A stretch of DNA of 53,700 nucleotides from Pirellula sp. GTDB lineage: Bacteria > Planctomycetota > Planctomycetia > Pirellulales > Pirellulaceae. The stretch covers positions 1 through 53,700 of the forward strand of contig JAJTEK010000028.1 of assembly GCA_021299695.1 (NCBI GenBank), in the 5' to 3' direction. The position numbers and the translations under genes are program-made. The first letter of the stretch is position 1; every line of letters begins with the position of its first letter. The notes beneath the pieces were generated by a model. It was given only the letters and a program-made list of their open reading frames with translations, had not been told where the DNA came from and searched no databases. This document shows positions 1 through 8,951 of the stretch, piece by piece.

Positions 1-735
1 ATCGAGTTCGTCGAGTGTCGGGGGCAGACCCGTCAGATCGAGCGTCAAGCGTCGAAGCAGGGTCGTGCGATCGGCAGGTCCAGAGGGCAAGAGCCCTTTC
101 TCAAGGAGTTTCGCAAGAAGATGACGATCGATGGGATTGGCTACCCAAGCCTGCAGGTCCGCATGCTTGTTGGAAACTAGCTTGCTCGAGTCGAAGTCTC
201 TGAGGGTAGGGGTAGGTCGTTGCGGGATCTGCTCATAGGACCAGTGCTTGTTATAAGTCGCTCCGGCTTCGATCCAGCGGGTCAGCAACTCGGTCTCTTT
301 GTCGGTGAGTCGTTCTGCGAAGCGAGGAGGGGGCATGCGGACTTGATCGTCGCTCGAGAGGATCCGATGGAGGATCTCCGACTCGCCAGGAGAGCCCGGC
401 GAGATCGCTTTTTTGCCTGAGTCGGCTGCCGATGTGGCCGCTTCGAAAGAGTCGAGCCTTAGGCCTGATTCGACCGTTTCTTCGTCGGGCCCATGGCAGG
501 CAAAGCATCGGTTCGAGAGGATGGGGCGGATCTGGGTGTTGAAGTCGATCTTCGAGTCGCTTTTCGTCTGAGCCCATGCATCATTGGGGCTAACCGCGAC
601 GGAAAAGGCTGAACAAGCCAGGCATCCGGCCCAGGCGAGCCATTGAACGCGAGCGAACCGTTGGGAGAGGGCCATCGATACGGCATCGATGCTGGACGTC
701 GAACGCGTTCTTGCGAGCGGGAAAAGCCTATTCAT
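1..735 (-). CDS. PSD1 / planctomycete cytochrome c-DUF1549 protein (3' end outside window)
   Basis: The frame is open from an ATG at 735 to the left edge (245 codons), so only the N-terminal part is visible. An N-terminal hydrophobic stretch at about residues 31-48 suggests export. It is followed by a haem-binding CxxCH (CFACHGPDE, residues 77-85), the hallmark of the planctomycete cytochrome c domain (PSCyt1). Further on, the motif LTLDLTGLPPTLDELD marks entry into DUF1549. Full family members are usually far longer and end in DUF1553. They are large exported proteins typical of Planctomycetes, often encoded next to DUF1501 or sulfatase genes; their biochemical role is unsettled. Another ATG lies at residue 21, but the first keeps the longer leader. 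The gene is divergent from the membrane protein at 1013. Confidence 0.88.
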   Translation of the reverse strand, partial: MNRLFPLARTRSTSSIDAVSMALSQRFARVQWLAWAGCLACSAFSVAVSPNDAWAQTKSDSKIDFNTQIRPILSNRCFACHGPDEETVESGLRLDSFEAATSAADSGKKAISPGSPGESEILHRILSSDDQVRMPPPRFAERLTDKETELLTRWIEAGATYNKHWSYEQIPQRPTPTLRDFDSSKLVSNKHADLQAWVANPIDRHLLAKLLEKGLLPSGPADRTTLLRRLTLDLTGLPPTLDELD

Positions 736-1012
736 GGCAATCTTTTCTTCGCGGGGGCAGAGCAGGGGAGGGATGAATCGGGGTCCAAAGAGGTCCGAGT
801 CAGTACCTGCATTTTATTCGGAATGGTATCCGGCGTCAGTGTTGCTTTTTCTAAAAGAAGGATCTCCTCGGCCCAAAACTATGAAATTAACGGCAAAGTC
901 GCCAATTCGAACGGCCGATTTCCCGACCGAACCGAATCGGGTAAGATTGCGTAGAGTCATCAGGTCAGCACTAGGGTTGACGGCATTCTTTAAAAAATCG
1001 TTTTGAGCTTCC

Positions 1013-1711
1013 ATGGCAACCGAAGAATCATCTTTTTCTCCTGAGTCCGATGAGGCCGCCGATAGCGAGGCTTTTTCGGGCCTGTCCCTCTTGGGGCTGG
1101 TCTCCTCGCTGGTGGGGATTCTATCGGTCCAGTACGTGCACCTGATGCCGTTTGCGATCGTCGGAACCGTTCTTGGGATGTTTGTCCTACTGTTTGCCAA
1201 AAAACTTGGTCTAAGCCGAATCTCGAGAGTCTTTGCGTTCTTGGCCGTTGCCATCGGTGCGACCTTTGCCTCTTGGGGAACATCCAAAAGCTATTTGCAC
1301 AGCAATTATGAGCTGTCTCAAGCCCGTAAAGTTGCCGAGTTGTACTTGAACTCCCTATCGAAGGGAGATCTCGACAGCGTCTACTACTTGGTAGGTTTTC
1401 AATTCGAAGGGGATCGTCGCCAGAACGAGGATGCACGCGAGTCCGATCTTGATAAAGCCAAGAAACGTCTGGCCGCAGATGCTGCCCACGTAGCGATCCA
1501 AAAGCGGCGAGAGCCAGCCAAATGGACCTTTGTTTCGCTCGACGGCGAAGCGATGGGTTCTGTGGGGTATTCCTACAAGCTCAAGTATCGGGACGATGGC
1601 CAAACCAACCCTCCGACTTATTTCGTTTACGCACGCAAAGACGTCCAGGAGCGTTTCGCTACCAAAGAAGAAATACATTGGTACGTCGACACTGTCGAGG
1701 CGGTCAAGTAG
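1013..1711 (+). CDS. Hypothetical membrane protein with DUF4190-like N-terminus
   Basis: This 232-residue protein has an acidic N-terminus of about 25 residues. Two or three hydrophobic segments follow at about 26-85 (SLLGLVSSLVGILS, MPFAIVGTVLGMFVLL, VFAFLAVAIGATFASWG). The rest is a soluble domain of about 130 residues with no motif I recognise. The layout (glycine-rich hairpin of helices, then an extracytoplasmic domain) resembles planctomycete proteins annotated as DUF4190-like, but I cannot assign a function. The gene ends 26 bp before folK, so co-transcription is possible. No clear Shine-Dalgarno precedes the ATG. Confidence 0.75.
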   Translation: MATEESSFSPESDEAADSEAFSGLSLLGLVSSLVGILSVQYVHLMPFAIVGTVLGMFVLLFAKKLGLSRISRVFAFLAVAIGATFASWGTSKSYLHSNYELSQARKVAELYLNSLSKGDLDSVYYLVGFQFEGDRRQNEDARESDLDKAKKRLAADAAHVAIQKRREPAKWTFVSLDGEAMGSVGYSYKLKYRDDGQTNPPTYFVYARKDVQERFATKEEIHWYVDTVEAVK

Positions 1712-1737
1712 CGATCTAGTACCTTGCGGATTTTCTG

Positions 1738-2619
1738 ATGCCCAGTTCGCTGATCAGCTTGGGTGCGAACCTCGGCAACACACTCGAAACCATGAGAGCC
1801 GCCTCGCGGCTCCTGGAGGAAACCTTCGGCGCCTCGGAGATTCGCCTCAGCTCGATTCTCAAGACTCCTCCGGTGGGCGGGCCGAGCGGACAGGGGGATT
1901 TTCTCAACGCGATCGCAAGGATCGACCATTCGCTGAACGTTTGGGAGGTCTGGGAGCGGATCAAAAAAATCGAGACCGAACTCGGTCGTCAGCGATTCCG
2001 ACGCTGGGAATCTAGGCGGATCGACATCGATCTGATCCTCCACGACCAAGAGTTGGTCTGGACCCCGCATTTGAAAGTCCCCCATCCTCGCATGAGCATG
2101 CGAACATTCGTCATGCGACCAGCATGCCAGGTCGCAGACGATTGGATCGACCCGGTCACCCAATGGAGTATCCGGGAGTTGACCGAGCGTCTCAATTCGC
2201 CCAGTGAGCCTCGAATTGCAGTCGCCTGCAGCACCGAGTCGCTCCAACGGCAGCTTCAATCTACACTCGAGCGACAAGGGCTCTGGCCGTCTAGTTCGAT
2301 ACGCGTCGAAACCAAGAAACAGCCTTCGGGTTGGTGGCAAGTCTGGTCCGAGGCCGACTTGCACATCGCTTGCATCGACGTACCGGATCCGGAAAACGTC
2401 CAGTGGGAGGACTACGCCTTGCCATGGGCTCTTGCCATGGGGATTGCACAACCTACAGCGACGATCGGAATGCATGAAGGAACCGTACCTAAAGAAAAAC
2501 ACGGATTGAGGTATCTTCTGCCTGGTAGCGACATCGAGTGGATCTGCCATGAGATCCAAGCGGCACGGTTGGCGTTGCGGTGCCCGGTCGAAGACTCTGG
2601 TGAGTCGTGGACCCATTGA
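1738..2619 (+). CDS. folK: HPPK, dihydropteridine pyrophosphokinase, with C-terminal extension
   Basis: 6-hydroxymethyl-7,8-dihydropterin pyrophosphokinase transfers pyrophosphate from ATP in cytosolic folate synthesis. The N-terminus ISLGANLGN is the classic HPPK opening, and WESRRIDIDLIL (about residues 91-102) matches the family signature with its paired catalytic aspartates. The segment MSMRTFVMRPACQVADDWIDPV is the usual end of the HPPK domain. At 293 residues it is about 130 longer than a stand-alone HPPK (about 160). The extension (from about residue 160) has no motif I recognise and looks like a separate soluble domain. The SDR gene follows 43 bp downstream. Confidence 0.9.
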   Translation: MPSSLISLGANLGNTLETMRAASRLLEETFGASEIRLSSILKTPPVGGPSGQGDFLNAIARIDHSLNVWEVWERIKKIETELGRQRFRRWESRRIDIDLILHDQELVWTPHLKVPHPRMSMRTFVMRPACQVADDWIDPVTQWSIRELTERLNSPSEPRIAVACSTESLQRQLQSTLERQGLWPSSSIRVETKKQPSGWWQVWSEADLHIACIDVPDPENVQWEDYALPWALAMGIAQPTATIGMHEGTVPKEKHGLRYLLPGSDIEWICHEIQAARLALRCPVEDSGESWTH

Positions 2620-2662
2620 GCAGGATCAAGGAATTCAAGAACCAAACCAAGCGGATTAAACC

Positions 2663-3469
2663 ATGAGCCAAGACGAACATCAAAAAAAATCCGAACGACT
2701 TCCGGGAATAGACCTCTTTCGGATCGACGGCCAATTGGCCGTGGTAACCGGTGCGAGCCGGGGGCTCGGCTGGGCCATGGCCTGTGGACTGGCAAGCGCC
2801 GGGGCGAACGTACTTTTGGTCAGTCGCAATCAACGAGAGCTCGATCGACGGGCGGAAGAAATCTCCGAAGTTTATGGCACCAAAGCATGGGGATATGCGG
2901 CCGATGTGAGTTCCGAGAAAGCCGTTTCAGAACTCAGAGACTATTGCTTGGAAACCGCTGGCGTTCCATCGATCCTGATCAATAACGCCGGGATCAATAT
3001 TCGCGGTCCGATCGATGAATTGGATTTTGAACAGTTCAAGCAGGTGCTGAGCACGAACGTCGAAGCCCCCTGGCTCGTGACAAGGGCCTTTATCGAGACG
3101 ATGAAACAAAAGCGTTACGGCAGGATCATTCATATCGCGAGCACCTTGGGCCTAGTGGGACTTGCCAATCGGACCCCTTATACGGCCAGCAAAGGAGCCG
3201 TCGTCCAGTTGACCCGAGCGATGGCCTTGGAGTTCGCCCCATGGAACATCACTTGCAATGCGATATGCCCGGGCCCATTTTTGACCGAAATGAACCAAGG
3301 GGTAGCCGACCAAACCGATGTCAAAACCAATATTGTCGGGGCAACGGTCATGGGTCGTTGGGGAGAGCTAAGCGAGATACAGGGTGCCGCGATCTACCTG
3401 TCTAGTTCCGCCAGCAGTTTCACCACTGGCAGCATGCTCGTTGTCGACGGCGGATGGACTGCAAGGTGA
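2663..3469 (+). CDS. SDR family oxidoreductase (gluconate 5-dehydrogenase-like)
   Basis: Classical short-chain dehydrogenase of 268 residues. The cofactor-binding motif TGASRGLG is at residues 29-36, NNAG follows in the middle of the fold, and the catalytic YxxxK is Y173/K177 (YTASKGA). The C-terminal VDGGWTAR is typical of the FabG/gluconate 5-dehydrogenase branch. The substrate cannot be read from sequence; 2-keto sugar acid reduction is the nearest family guess. A 22-residue N-terminal leader precedes the first strand. It sits between folK and the SulP fusion on the same strand, 19 bp before the latter, so it is probably in the same transcript. Confidence 0.88.
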   Translation: MSQDEHQKKSERLPGIDLFRIDGQLAVVTGASRGLGWAMACGLASAGANVLLVSRNQRELDRRAEEISEVYGTKAWGYAADVSSEKAVSELRDYCLETAGVPSILINNAGINIRGPIDELDFEQFKQVLSTNVEAPWLVTRAFIETMKQKRYGRIIHIASTLGLVGLANRTPYTASKGAVVQLTRAMALEFAPWNITCNAICPGPFLTEMNQGVADQTDVKTNIVGATVMGRWGELSEIQGAAIYLSSSASSFTTGSMLVVDGGWTAR

Positions 3470-3488
3470 TCTTGGAGAGCAGCGTTTC

Positions 3489-5783
3489 ATGTCGGACGAT
3501 CACTTCAAACCTGACGGCTCAAAGAGCCAACTCAGCCGGTCTGGGTATTCTGCTGTTACGACCTCGTTTCGCCCCAAGGATCTCCTCTCGGGTCTAATCG
3601 TCTTTCTTGTCGCTTTGCCTTTGTGCCTAGGGATCGCACTTGCCTCTGGTGCGCCGTTGTTCTCCGGCATCGTCTCGGGAATCATCGGGGGAGTTGTCGT
3701 TGGGTTATTGAGTGGCTCGAAGACCAGCGTCAGCGGTCCTGCTGCCGGGCTTACGGCGATCGTCGCTGCACAAATCGGGAATCTCGGATCCTTTGAAACT
3801 TTCCTGTTCGCCGTATGGATCGCCGGAGCGCTGCAGGTCCTTCTGGGAATTCTCAAGGCCGGATCGCTCTCAGCCTATTTTCCAACGAGCGTGATCCAAG
3901 GACTCCTGGCCGCCATCGGTGTGATTCTCATCCTAAAGCAACTACCTCATTTGCTCGGACATGACAGCGATCCCGAAGGGGAAATGAACTTCGCGCAACC
4001 CGATCATGAAAACACTTTTAGCGAAATCGGAAAGCTCTTTTCGGGAGAAATCCACCAAGGAGCCATCGTCGTAGGCCTGCTTTCGCTTGGCCTACTCCTA
4101 GGCTCAGATCGAATCAAATCCCTAAAAACACAACCGATTCCAATCCCTTTGATCGTCGTTCTCTTCGGGATCTCAATGAAGTTCCTCATGGACCTTGTCG
4201 GGGGACATTGGGCGATCGAGGAGTCCCATCTGGTTCAAGTCCCAATCGTCGCAAATCTAACGCAACTCCAAGATTACATTCGATCCCCCGATTGGTCCCA
4301 ATGGACCAATTCCAAAGTCTACATCGCTGGAGGAATCATCTGCTTAGTAGCCACCTTGGAAACCCTTCTGAACCTCGAAGCCGTCGACAAGCTCGATCCT
4401 CAACAACGCATCTCACCCTCGAACCGAGAATTGATTGCCCAAGGGACCGGCAACATGCTCTGCGGTCTTGCAGGGGGCCTGCCTGTTACCTCAGTGATCG
4501 TCCGCTCCTCGGTCAACATCAACGCGGGAGCCTCTACGAAACTGTCGGCTATCTTTCACGGTCTGCTGCTTGCCGTCTGCGTCCTTGCGATACCGCATTG
4601 GCTCAATAAGATCCCGCTCGCAGCGTTGGCAGCCATCCTGCTTCACACCGGCTTGAAACTGGTCAACCCAAAGCTCATCGCGCGGATGTGGAAAGACGGC
4701 ATGCATCAGTTCATCCCCTTCCTGGCAACGCTTGTGAGCATTGTCCTGAGCGACCTGATCCTCGGCGTGACTCTGGGGCTTGTGATCAGTATCGCATTCA
4801 TCCTCTTGAGCAATATGCGACGGCCGGTGACCATCATCGAAGAGAAACGATTCGGAGAAAAAATCACACACGTGCAATTGGGAAACCAAGTCAGTTTTCT
4901 GAACCGAGCAAGCCTCCAAAAAATGTTCGATTCGACCCAGGTCGGCTCCCATCTTGTGCTCGATGCAACCGACTCAAATTTCATCGATCCAGACATCCTG
5001 TCGATGCTTCGTGAATTCCAGGAGACCACCGGTCCGACCCGAAACATCAAAGTCAGCATGGTAGGATTTCAAAATAGAATGGGAATCTCGGATTCTATTC
5101 TCTATGCCGAGTACTCGACCAAAGAAATCCAGGAGAGGCTCTCACCGGACGAAGTGCTCGATATCCTTCAGGCGGGCAACGAGCGTTTTCGATCCGGACA
5201 GCGGCTTGTCCGAGATCTTCATCACCAAATCGGCCAATCCGCCCAGAGCCAATTCCCACTTGCGATCATTCTAGGCTGCATCGATTCGCGGGCACCGGCG
5301 GAAATCGTCTTCGATGTTGGCCTAGGCGAAGTCTTCAGCACACGCATTGCCGGCAACGTCGTCCGTTCCAAAGTCCTCGGTAGCCTCGAATATGCTTGCG
5401 TCGTCGCGGGTGCCAAAGTCATCTTGGTCATGGGACATACCCGTTGCGGAGCGGTCTCAACGGCGGTCCAACTGGCCACCCAAAAGGAAAAGACCTGTAC
5501 CATCCCAGGCTGCGAACATCTCGATCTGATCATCGAGGCGATCCATGAGAATGTTCGCGACGATGACATCTACCTCTGGGATCGTAAATCCGAGGCCGAA
5601 CGGCAACAAATCATCGATACCGTCGCGAGACGCAATGCCGTTGAGTCCGTCCATAGAATCTACTCCGAGAGTCCATCGCTCAAGCATCTTGCAGACACAG
5701 GCAAAATTGCGATTGTCGCCGCGATGTACAACGTAGAAACCGGGGAACTCGAAATCCTCTCGCGGGTCGGACGATCGGCTTGA
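3489..5783 (+). CDS. SulP anion (bicarbonate/sulfate) transporter fused to beta-carbonic anhydrase
   Basis: A 764-residue fusion. Residues about 20-450 form the SulP membrane domain (SGLIVFLVALPLCLGIALASG, then many hydrophobic helices). A STAS domain follows (about 465-555, FIDPDILSMLREF). The rest is a beta-carbonic anhydrase with zinc ligands and dyad C597-I-D-S-R and H650-T-R-C653. The transporter probably moves HCO3- across the inner membrane while the anhydrase interconverts CO2 and HCO3- in the cytoplasm; sulfate is the alternative substrate. SulP-CA fusions are known in bacteria. The ATG at 3489 was chosen because GGAG lies about 10 bases upstream; an in-frame start at 3384 would overlap the SDR gene. 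Confidence 0.93.
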   Translation: MSDDHFKPDGSKSQLSRSGYSAVTTSFRPKDLLSGLIVFLVALPLCLGIALASGAPLFSGIVSGIIGGVVVGLLSGSKTSVSGPAAGLTAIVAAQIGNLGSFETFLFAVWIAGALQVLLGILKAGSLSAYFPTSVIQGLLAAIGVILILKQLPHLLGHDSDPEGEMNFAQPDHENTFSEIGKLFSGEIHQGAIVVGLLSLGLLLGSDRIKSLKTQPIPIPLIVVLFGISMKFLMDLVGGHWAIEESHLVQVPIVANLTQLQDYIRSPDWSQWTNSKVYIAGGIICLVATLETLLNLEAVDKLDPQQRISPSNRELIAQGTGNMLCGLAGGLPVTSVIVRSSVNINAGASTKLSAIFHGLLLAVCVLAIPHWLNKIPLAALAAILLHTGLKLVNPKLIARMWKDGMHQFIPFLATLVSIVLSDLILGVTLGLVISIAFILLSNMRRPVTIIEEKRFGEKITHVQLGNQVSFLNRASLQKMFDSTQVGSHLVLDATDSNFIDPDILSMLREFQETTGPTRNIKVSMVGFQNRMGISDSILYAEYSTKEIQERLSPDEVLDILQAGNERFRSGQRLVRDLHHQIGQSAQSQFPLAIILGCIDSRAPAEIVFDVGLGEVFSTRIAGNVVRSKVLGSLEYACVVAGAKVILVMGHTRCGAVSTAVQLATQKEKTCTIPGCEHLDLIIEAIHENVRDDDIYLWDRKSEAERQQIIDTVARRNAVESVHRIYSESPSLKHLADTGKIAIVAAMYNVETGELEILSRVGRSA

Positions 5784-5834
5784 ATCCGACCGCCGAATAC
5801 TCAAGCATAGCGTTATTTCCCTGAAATCATCTTG

Positions 5835-5864
5835 CGAAAGCAGCCCTTTTGGAGATTGCTTTCG
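5835..5864 (+). terminator. Possible terminator hairpin after the SulP-CA gene
   Basis: Perfect 7-bp arms CGAAAGC (5835-5841) and GCTTTCG (5858-5864) enclose a 16-base loop, 51 bp after the stop codon. No T-run follows directly; T-rich tracts appear about 30 bases later. Intrinsic termination is possible but not convincing. Confidence 0.3.
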
Positions 5865-5931
5865 ATCCAGCTCTAGTGCATAATCTTCAGAGATTTTTGG
5901 GGCTTTTTTGCACCTTAGATCCTGAAAAAAT

Positions 5932-6681
5932 TTGGCTGTCATCCCCTCGCAACCCAGTCTCCTGAGTCGCGAACGTCTCGGCCTTTACCTCCGTTTCCCT
6001 GAGGGCCACTTGGCTGCCTTGACCGACTTCACCAAACGCTACTCTATATCCCCCCAAGAAGGGATGTCCCCCTGGTGCCGCGTGACGGGCCAAGGCTTGG
6101 CGTTGATCGCCAAGCTTCTGAGCGGTTTCTCTGTCCGCTGGATCGGGGCCGAACCCGATACATGCCAACGCGTCTACTTTGCCAATCACACCAGCCACCT
6201 CGATGCGGTCGTCCTCTGGGCTGCACTCCCGGGAAGCCTTCGCCAACTGACCCGACCAGTGGCCGCTGAAGACTATTGGGGACAGACCCCCTTCCGCAGG
6301 TTTTTAGCCCAATCCTTCAACGCGATCCTCATCGACCGAAAGCAAATCAAAGTCCACCAAAGTCCCATCGAACTGATGCTCCGCGAAATTGGGACCACCT
6401 ACTCCCTGATCGTCTTTCCAGAAGGAAGCCGTGCGATCGACGGCGAAATGGGAGAATTCAAAAGTGGACTGTACTACCTAGCCAAGAAAAGACCCGATCT
6501 CGAACTCGTCCCAGTCTACATGGACAACATGAATCGAATCCTCCCGAGAGGCGAATTCATGCCCGTCCCTTTGCTTAGCTCTATCTCGATCGGAGCTCCC
6601 ATCTTTCTGGAACCCAAGGAAAGCAAGCAAGACTTCCTCAATCGGGCCATGCGCAGCGTCAAAGCCCTGAAAGAACGCTAA
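5932..6681 (+). CDS. 1-acyl-glycerol-3-phosphate acyltransferase family protein (PlsC-like)
   Basis: Lysophospholipid acyltransferase family, acting at the inner membrane on lysophosphatidate or a related acceptor. The catalytic HX4D is HTSHLD (residues 86-91 from the start used), and the acceptor-binding motif is FPEGSRAIDGEMGEFKSG. A conserved ILIDRK lies between them. The protein lacks an obvious long transmembrane helix. The start is uncertain: a TTG at 5932 gives 249 residues, while the first in-frame ATG at 6064 would give 205 and still keep the active site. The FGE gene follows 45 bp downstream on the same strand. Confidence 0.85.
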   Translation: MAVIPSQPSLLSRERLGLYLRFPEGHLAALTDFTKRYSISPQEGMSPWCRVTGQGLALIAKLLSGFSVRWIGAEPDTCQRVYFANHTSHLDAVVLWAALPGSLRQLTRPVAAEDYWGQTPFRRFLAQSFNAILIDRKQIKVHQSPIELMLREIGTTYSLIVFPEGSRAIDGEMGEFKSGLYYLAKKRPDLELVPVYMDNMNRILPRGEFMPVPLLSSISIGAPIFLEPKESKQDFLNRAMRSVKALKER

Positions 6682-6726
6682 AATCAGAAGCTCGCTTCCC
6701 GATCGCAACCCAAGTTCCGCCCCAGC

Positions 6727-7941
6727 ATGCCGATGAATCAATCAGCTCCTAAGCAACCTGTTAAGCCTCAGGCTTCCACTCCTTTTGCATGGATGACCTG
6801 GGTTCTGCTGGGTACATGTATCGGTGGTGGCGCTGCGGTCTTGGCCTTCCTCGGCCCCAATCGCAATCCCAACGACTCTGCGACGAGCCTAAAGTCCTCC
6901 GCGGTTTCCAAACCATCCGGTTCCAAACCGGCAAGTGCGTTGCCGGCGGGCTTCGAAGCGACTCTGGTCAACAAAAGCCAACCCCAGAGCCAACAGCCCA
7001 AGGGCATGGTTTGGATTCCAGGGGGTGAATTCTCGATGGGCAGCGACCACCGAAGCGAATCCCTCTGCGGTCTTCCCGGCGTAACGAACGATGCAGTTCC
7101 GATCCATCGTGTCTACGTCGACGGTTTTTGGATGGATGAAACCGAAGTGACCATCGCTCAGTTCCGCGCTTTTATCGAAGCGACCGGTTATGTAACGGTC
7201 GCAGAGATCAAACCCACCAAAGAGGAATTTCCGACGGCTCCCGAGGAAAACTTAATCGCAGGTTCGACCGTCTTCAAACCCACCCAGAGCCCCGTGGAAT
7301 TCGATAACTATCTCCAATGGTGGAGCTATGTTCCCGGCGCCGATTGGCGACATCCAGCAGGCCCTGAAAGCAACCTCGAAGGCAAAGAGGATTATCCAGT
7401 GACCCATGTCGCCTACGAAGACGCCGAGGCTTACGCAAAATGGGCTGGAAAACGGCTTCCAACCGAAGCAGAATGGGAATTCGCCGCTCGGGGTGGAAAA
7501 GCCGGCGAGCTCTATGCATGGGGCAGTGAGCTTCAAATCGATGGCAAATACCAGGCCAACATCTACCAAGGTCGCTTCCCGGTCGAAGGCGGAGACAGTG
7601 CACTCGATGGATTCTCAGGAATCGCCCCGACGCGTCAGTATGCCCCAAACCCCTATGGACTCTATGACATGGGTGGCAACGTTTGGGAATGGGTCAGCGA
7701 TTGGTATCGCCACGACTACTACGCGCGCTTACGATCCAGCGGCCAGGTTACCCGCAATCCTCAAGGTCCCACCGACAGCTACGATCCGATGGAGCCTGAC
7801 CAAATCAAACGTGTTCACCGGGGTGGATCCTTCCTGTGTAGCGATCGCTACTGCACTCGCTACATGGTCGGCACACGCGGCAAGGGAGAAGTCCGAACGG
7901 CCAGCAATCACCTTGGCTTTCGCTGCGTCAAAGCCGATTAG
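6727..7941 (+). CDS. Formylglycine-generating enzyme (SUMF1/FGE family), membrane-anchored
   Basis: FGE oxidises a cysteine in sulfatases to formylglycine; Planctomycetes encode many sulfatases. A transmembrane anchor lies at about residues 20-42 (TWVLLGTCIGGGAAVLAFLG). The FGE-sulfatase domain begins at GMVWIPGGEFSMGSD and runs through RLPTEAEWEFAARGG and DMGGNVWEWVSDWY to LGFRCVK. The two redox/copper cysteines of true FGEs are present as C371 and C376 in GGSFLCSDRYCTRYM, so it should be catalytically competent rather than a non-catalytic homologue. No sulfatase gene is in the window. Either ATG (6727 or 6733) could be used. The gene ends in a 4-bp convergent overlap with the deacylase on the other strand. 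Confidence 0.92.
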   Translation: MPMNQSAPKQPVKPQASTPFAWMTWVLLGTCIGGGAAVLAFLGPNRNPNDSATSLKSSAVSKPSGSKPASALPAGFEATLVNKSQPQSQQPKGMVWIPGGEFSMGSDHRSESLCGLPGVTNDAVPIHRVYVDGFWMDETEVTIAQFRAFIEATGYVTVAEIKPTKEEFPTAPEENLIAGSTVFKPTQSPVEFDNYLQWWSYVPGADWRHPAGPESNLEGKEDYPVTHVAYEDAEAYAKWAGKRLPTEAEWEFAARGGKAGELYAWGSELQIDGKYQANIYQGRFPVEGGDSALDGFSGIAPTRQYAPNPYGLYDMGGNVWEWVSDWYRHDYYARLRSSGQVTRNPQGPTDSYDPMEPDQIKRVHRGGSFLCSDRYCTRYMVGTRGKGEVRTASNHLGFRCVKAD

Positions 7942-8951
7942 CGCAAGGAATCGACCGACACGGCTTCGGCAATCACTGCGATGCAATCACCCTGCTGTGT
8001 TTTGCATGCTGTCCGCATGCAGAGCAAGTAACCCTCTTTAGGCGAAACGATCAAGGTCGGCTCTCTATCGGGCCTTTCCAAGTAATGGATCCGAGCCAAG
8101 GGTTCATCGACCGATACCTTGGACCCTAATTCGACGCAGATCTCGAATATCCCTGACTCAGGTGCCAACAGGTAGTTTTTAGCCTCTAACGCTTGGGTCA
8201 GTACCGTCGGTTCTAGCCCCAAGGAGGCACGTGTTTGGACCGTCCCTTGCAAGACCCCAAGATGCTTTAGGACGTTGACTAGCCCGTCGTGCGCGATGCG
8301 ATGGACCCGAGCCGGAATCGCTTCCCCACCACCGAGCTCGGTCGTCACGACCGTCTTGCCCTGGGACTCTGCCTCGACTGGCAAGAGCCCAGTCCCAGCA
8401 ATATCGGTGTAAAGGAAGCAGAAATCCGTATTCCAAGCCAACATCGCATCGAGCATCGCTTGCCTCTGCAAGCGATCCGAGACGACATGCATGTGAGAGC
8501 AAGGTACAAACTCCATGCTTCGCCCCCCAGAATGGATGTCGATGACCGCGTCGGAGATCGGAAACAACTCATGGGTCAAATAGTGGGCGATCTGACTCGT
8601 TACGGAACCTTCGGCATCACCGGGAAAAGCCCGATTGAGGTTCATTCCATCGATCGGAGATAGCCTCGTTGAGGCTAACGCAGCGGGAAAATTCAGCGAC
8701 GGGATCAGGATCAGCCGTCCTTGTACCTGCTCCTGGGAGATCGACCGAGCAAGTTTCATCAGGGCCACTTGCCCTTGGTATTCATCCCCATGGTTCCCCC
8801 CCAAAACCAGCACCGTCGGCCCAGACCCGTGCGCGACGAGAGTGATCGGAATCATCACGTTGGCCCAGCCGCCAAGGTTATGTGAGTAAGGAACCCGAAG
8901 GAATCCTTGCTGTTTACCCGGGCGATCCAAATCGATGTCCGTGCGAATCAT
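7938..8951 (-). CDS. Succinylglutamate desuccinylase/aspartoacylase family (DoeB-like) zinc deacylase
   Basis: Zinc-dependent deacylase of the AstE/AspA superfamily, 337 residues. The metal motif is GGNHGDE with H54 and E57, and the third ligand is H140 in DIHSGG; NLNRAFPG carries the substrate arginine. The N-terminal region (HNLGGWANVMIPI) and C-terminal beta domain resemble DoeB, the N-alpha-acetyl-diaminobutyrate deacetylase of ectoine degradation, but no other ectoine gene is present, so the substrate is open. Its ATG overlaps the czcA stop by 4 bp (8948-8951), implying translational coupling to a metal-efflux operon, which is unexpected. Confidence 0.85.
   Translation of the reverse strand: MIRTDIDLDRPGKQQGFLRVPYSHNLGGWANVMIPITLVAHGSGPTVLVLGGNHGDEYQGQVALMKLARSISQEQVQGRLILIPSLNFPAALASTRLSPIDGMNLNRAFPGDAEGSVTSQIAHYLTHELFPISDAVIDIHSGGRSMEFVPCSHMHVVSDRLQRQAMLDAMLAWNTDFCFLYTDIAGTGLLPVEAESQGKTVVTTELGGGEAIPARVHRIAHDGLVNVLKHLGVLQGTVQTRASLGLEPTVLTQALEAKNYLLAPESGIFEICVELGSKVSVDEPLARIHYLERPDREPTLIVSPKEGYLLCMRTACKTQQGDCIAVIAEAVSVDSLR

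Noticed and set aside
1627-2616. Open frame of 329 codons opposite folK
   Set aside because: It lies antisense to clear HPPK motifs and its product is Arg-rich without family features; it is a by-product of GC-rich codon use.
7938-7941. Convergent overlap of the FGE and deacylase stop codons as a regulatory device
   Set aside because: A 4-bp shared TTAG is easily produced by compact gene packing, and nothing else in the sequence supports antisense control.
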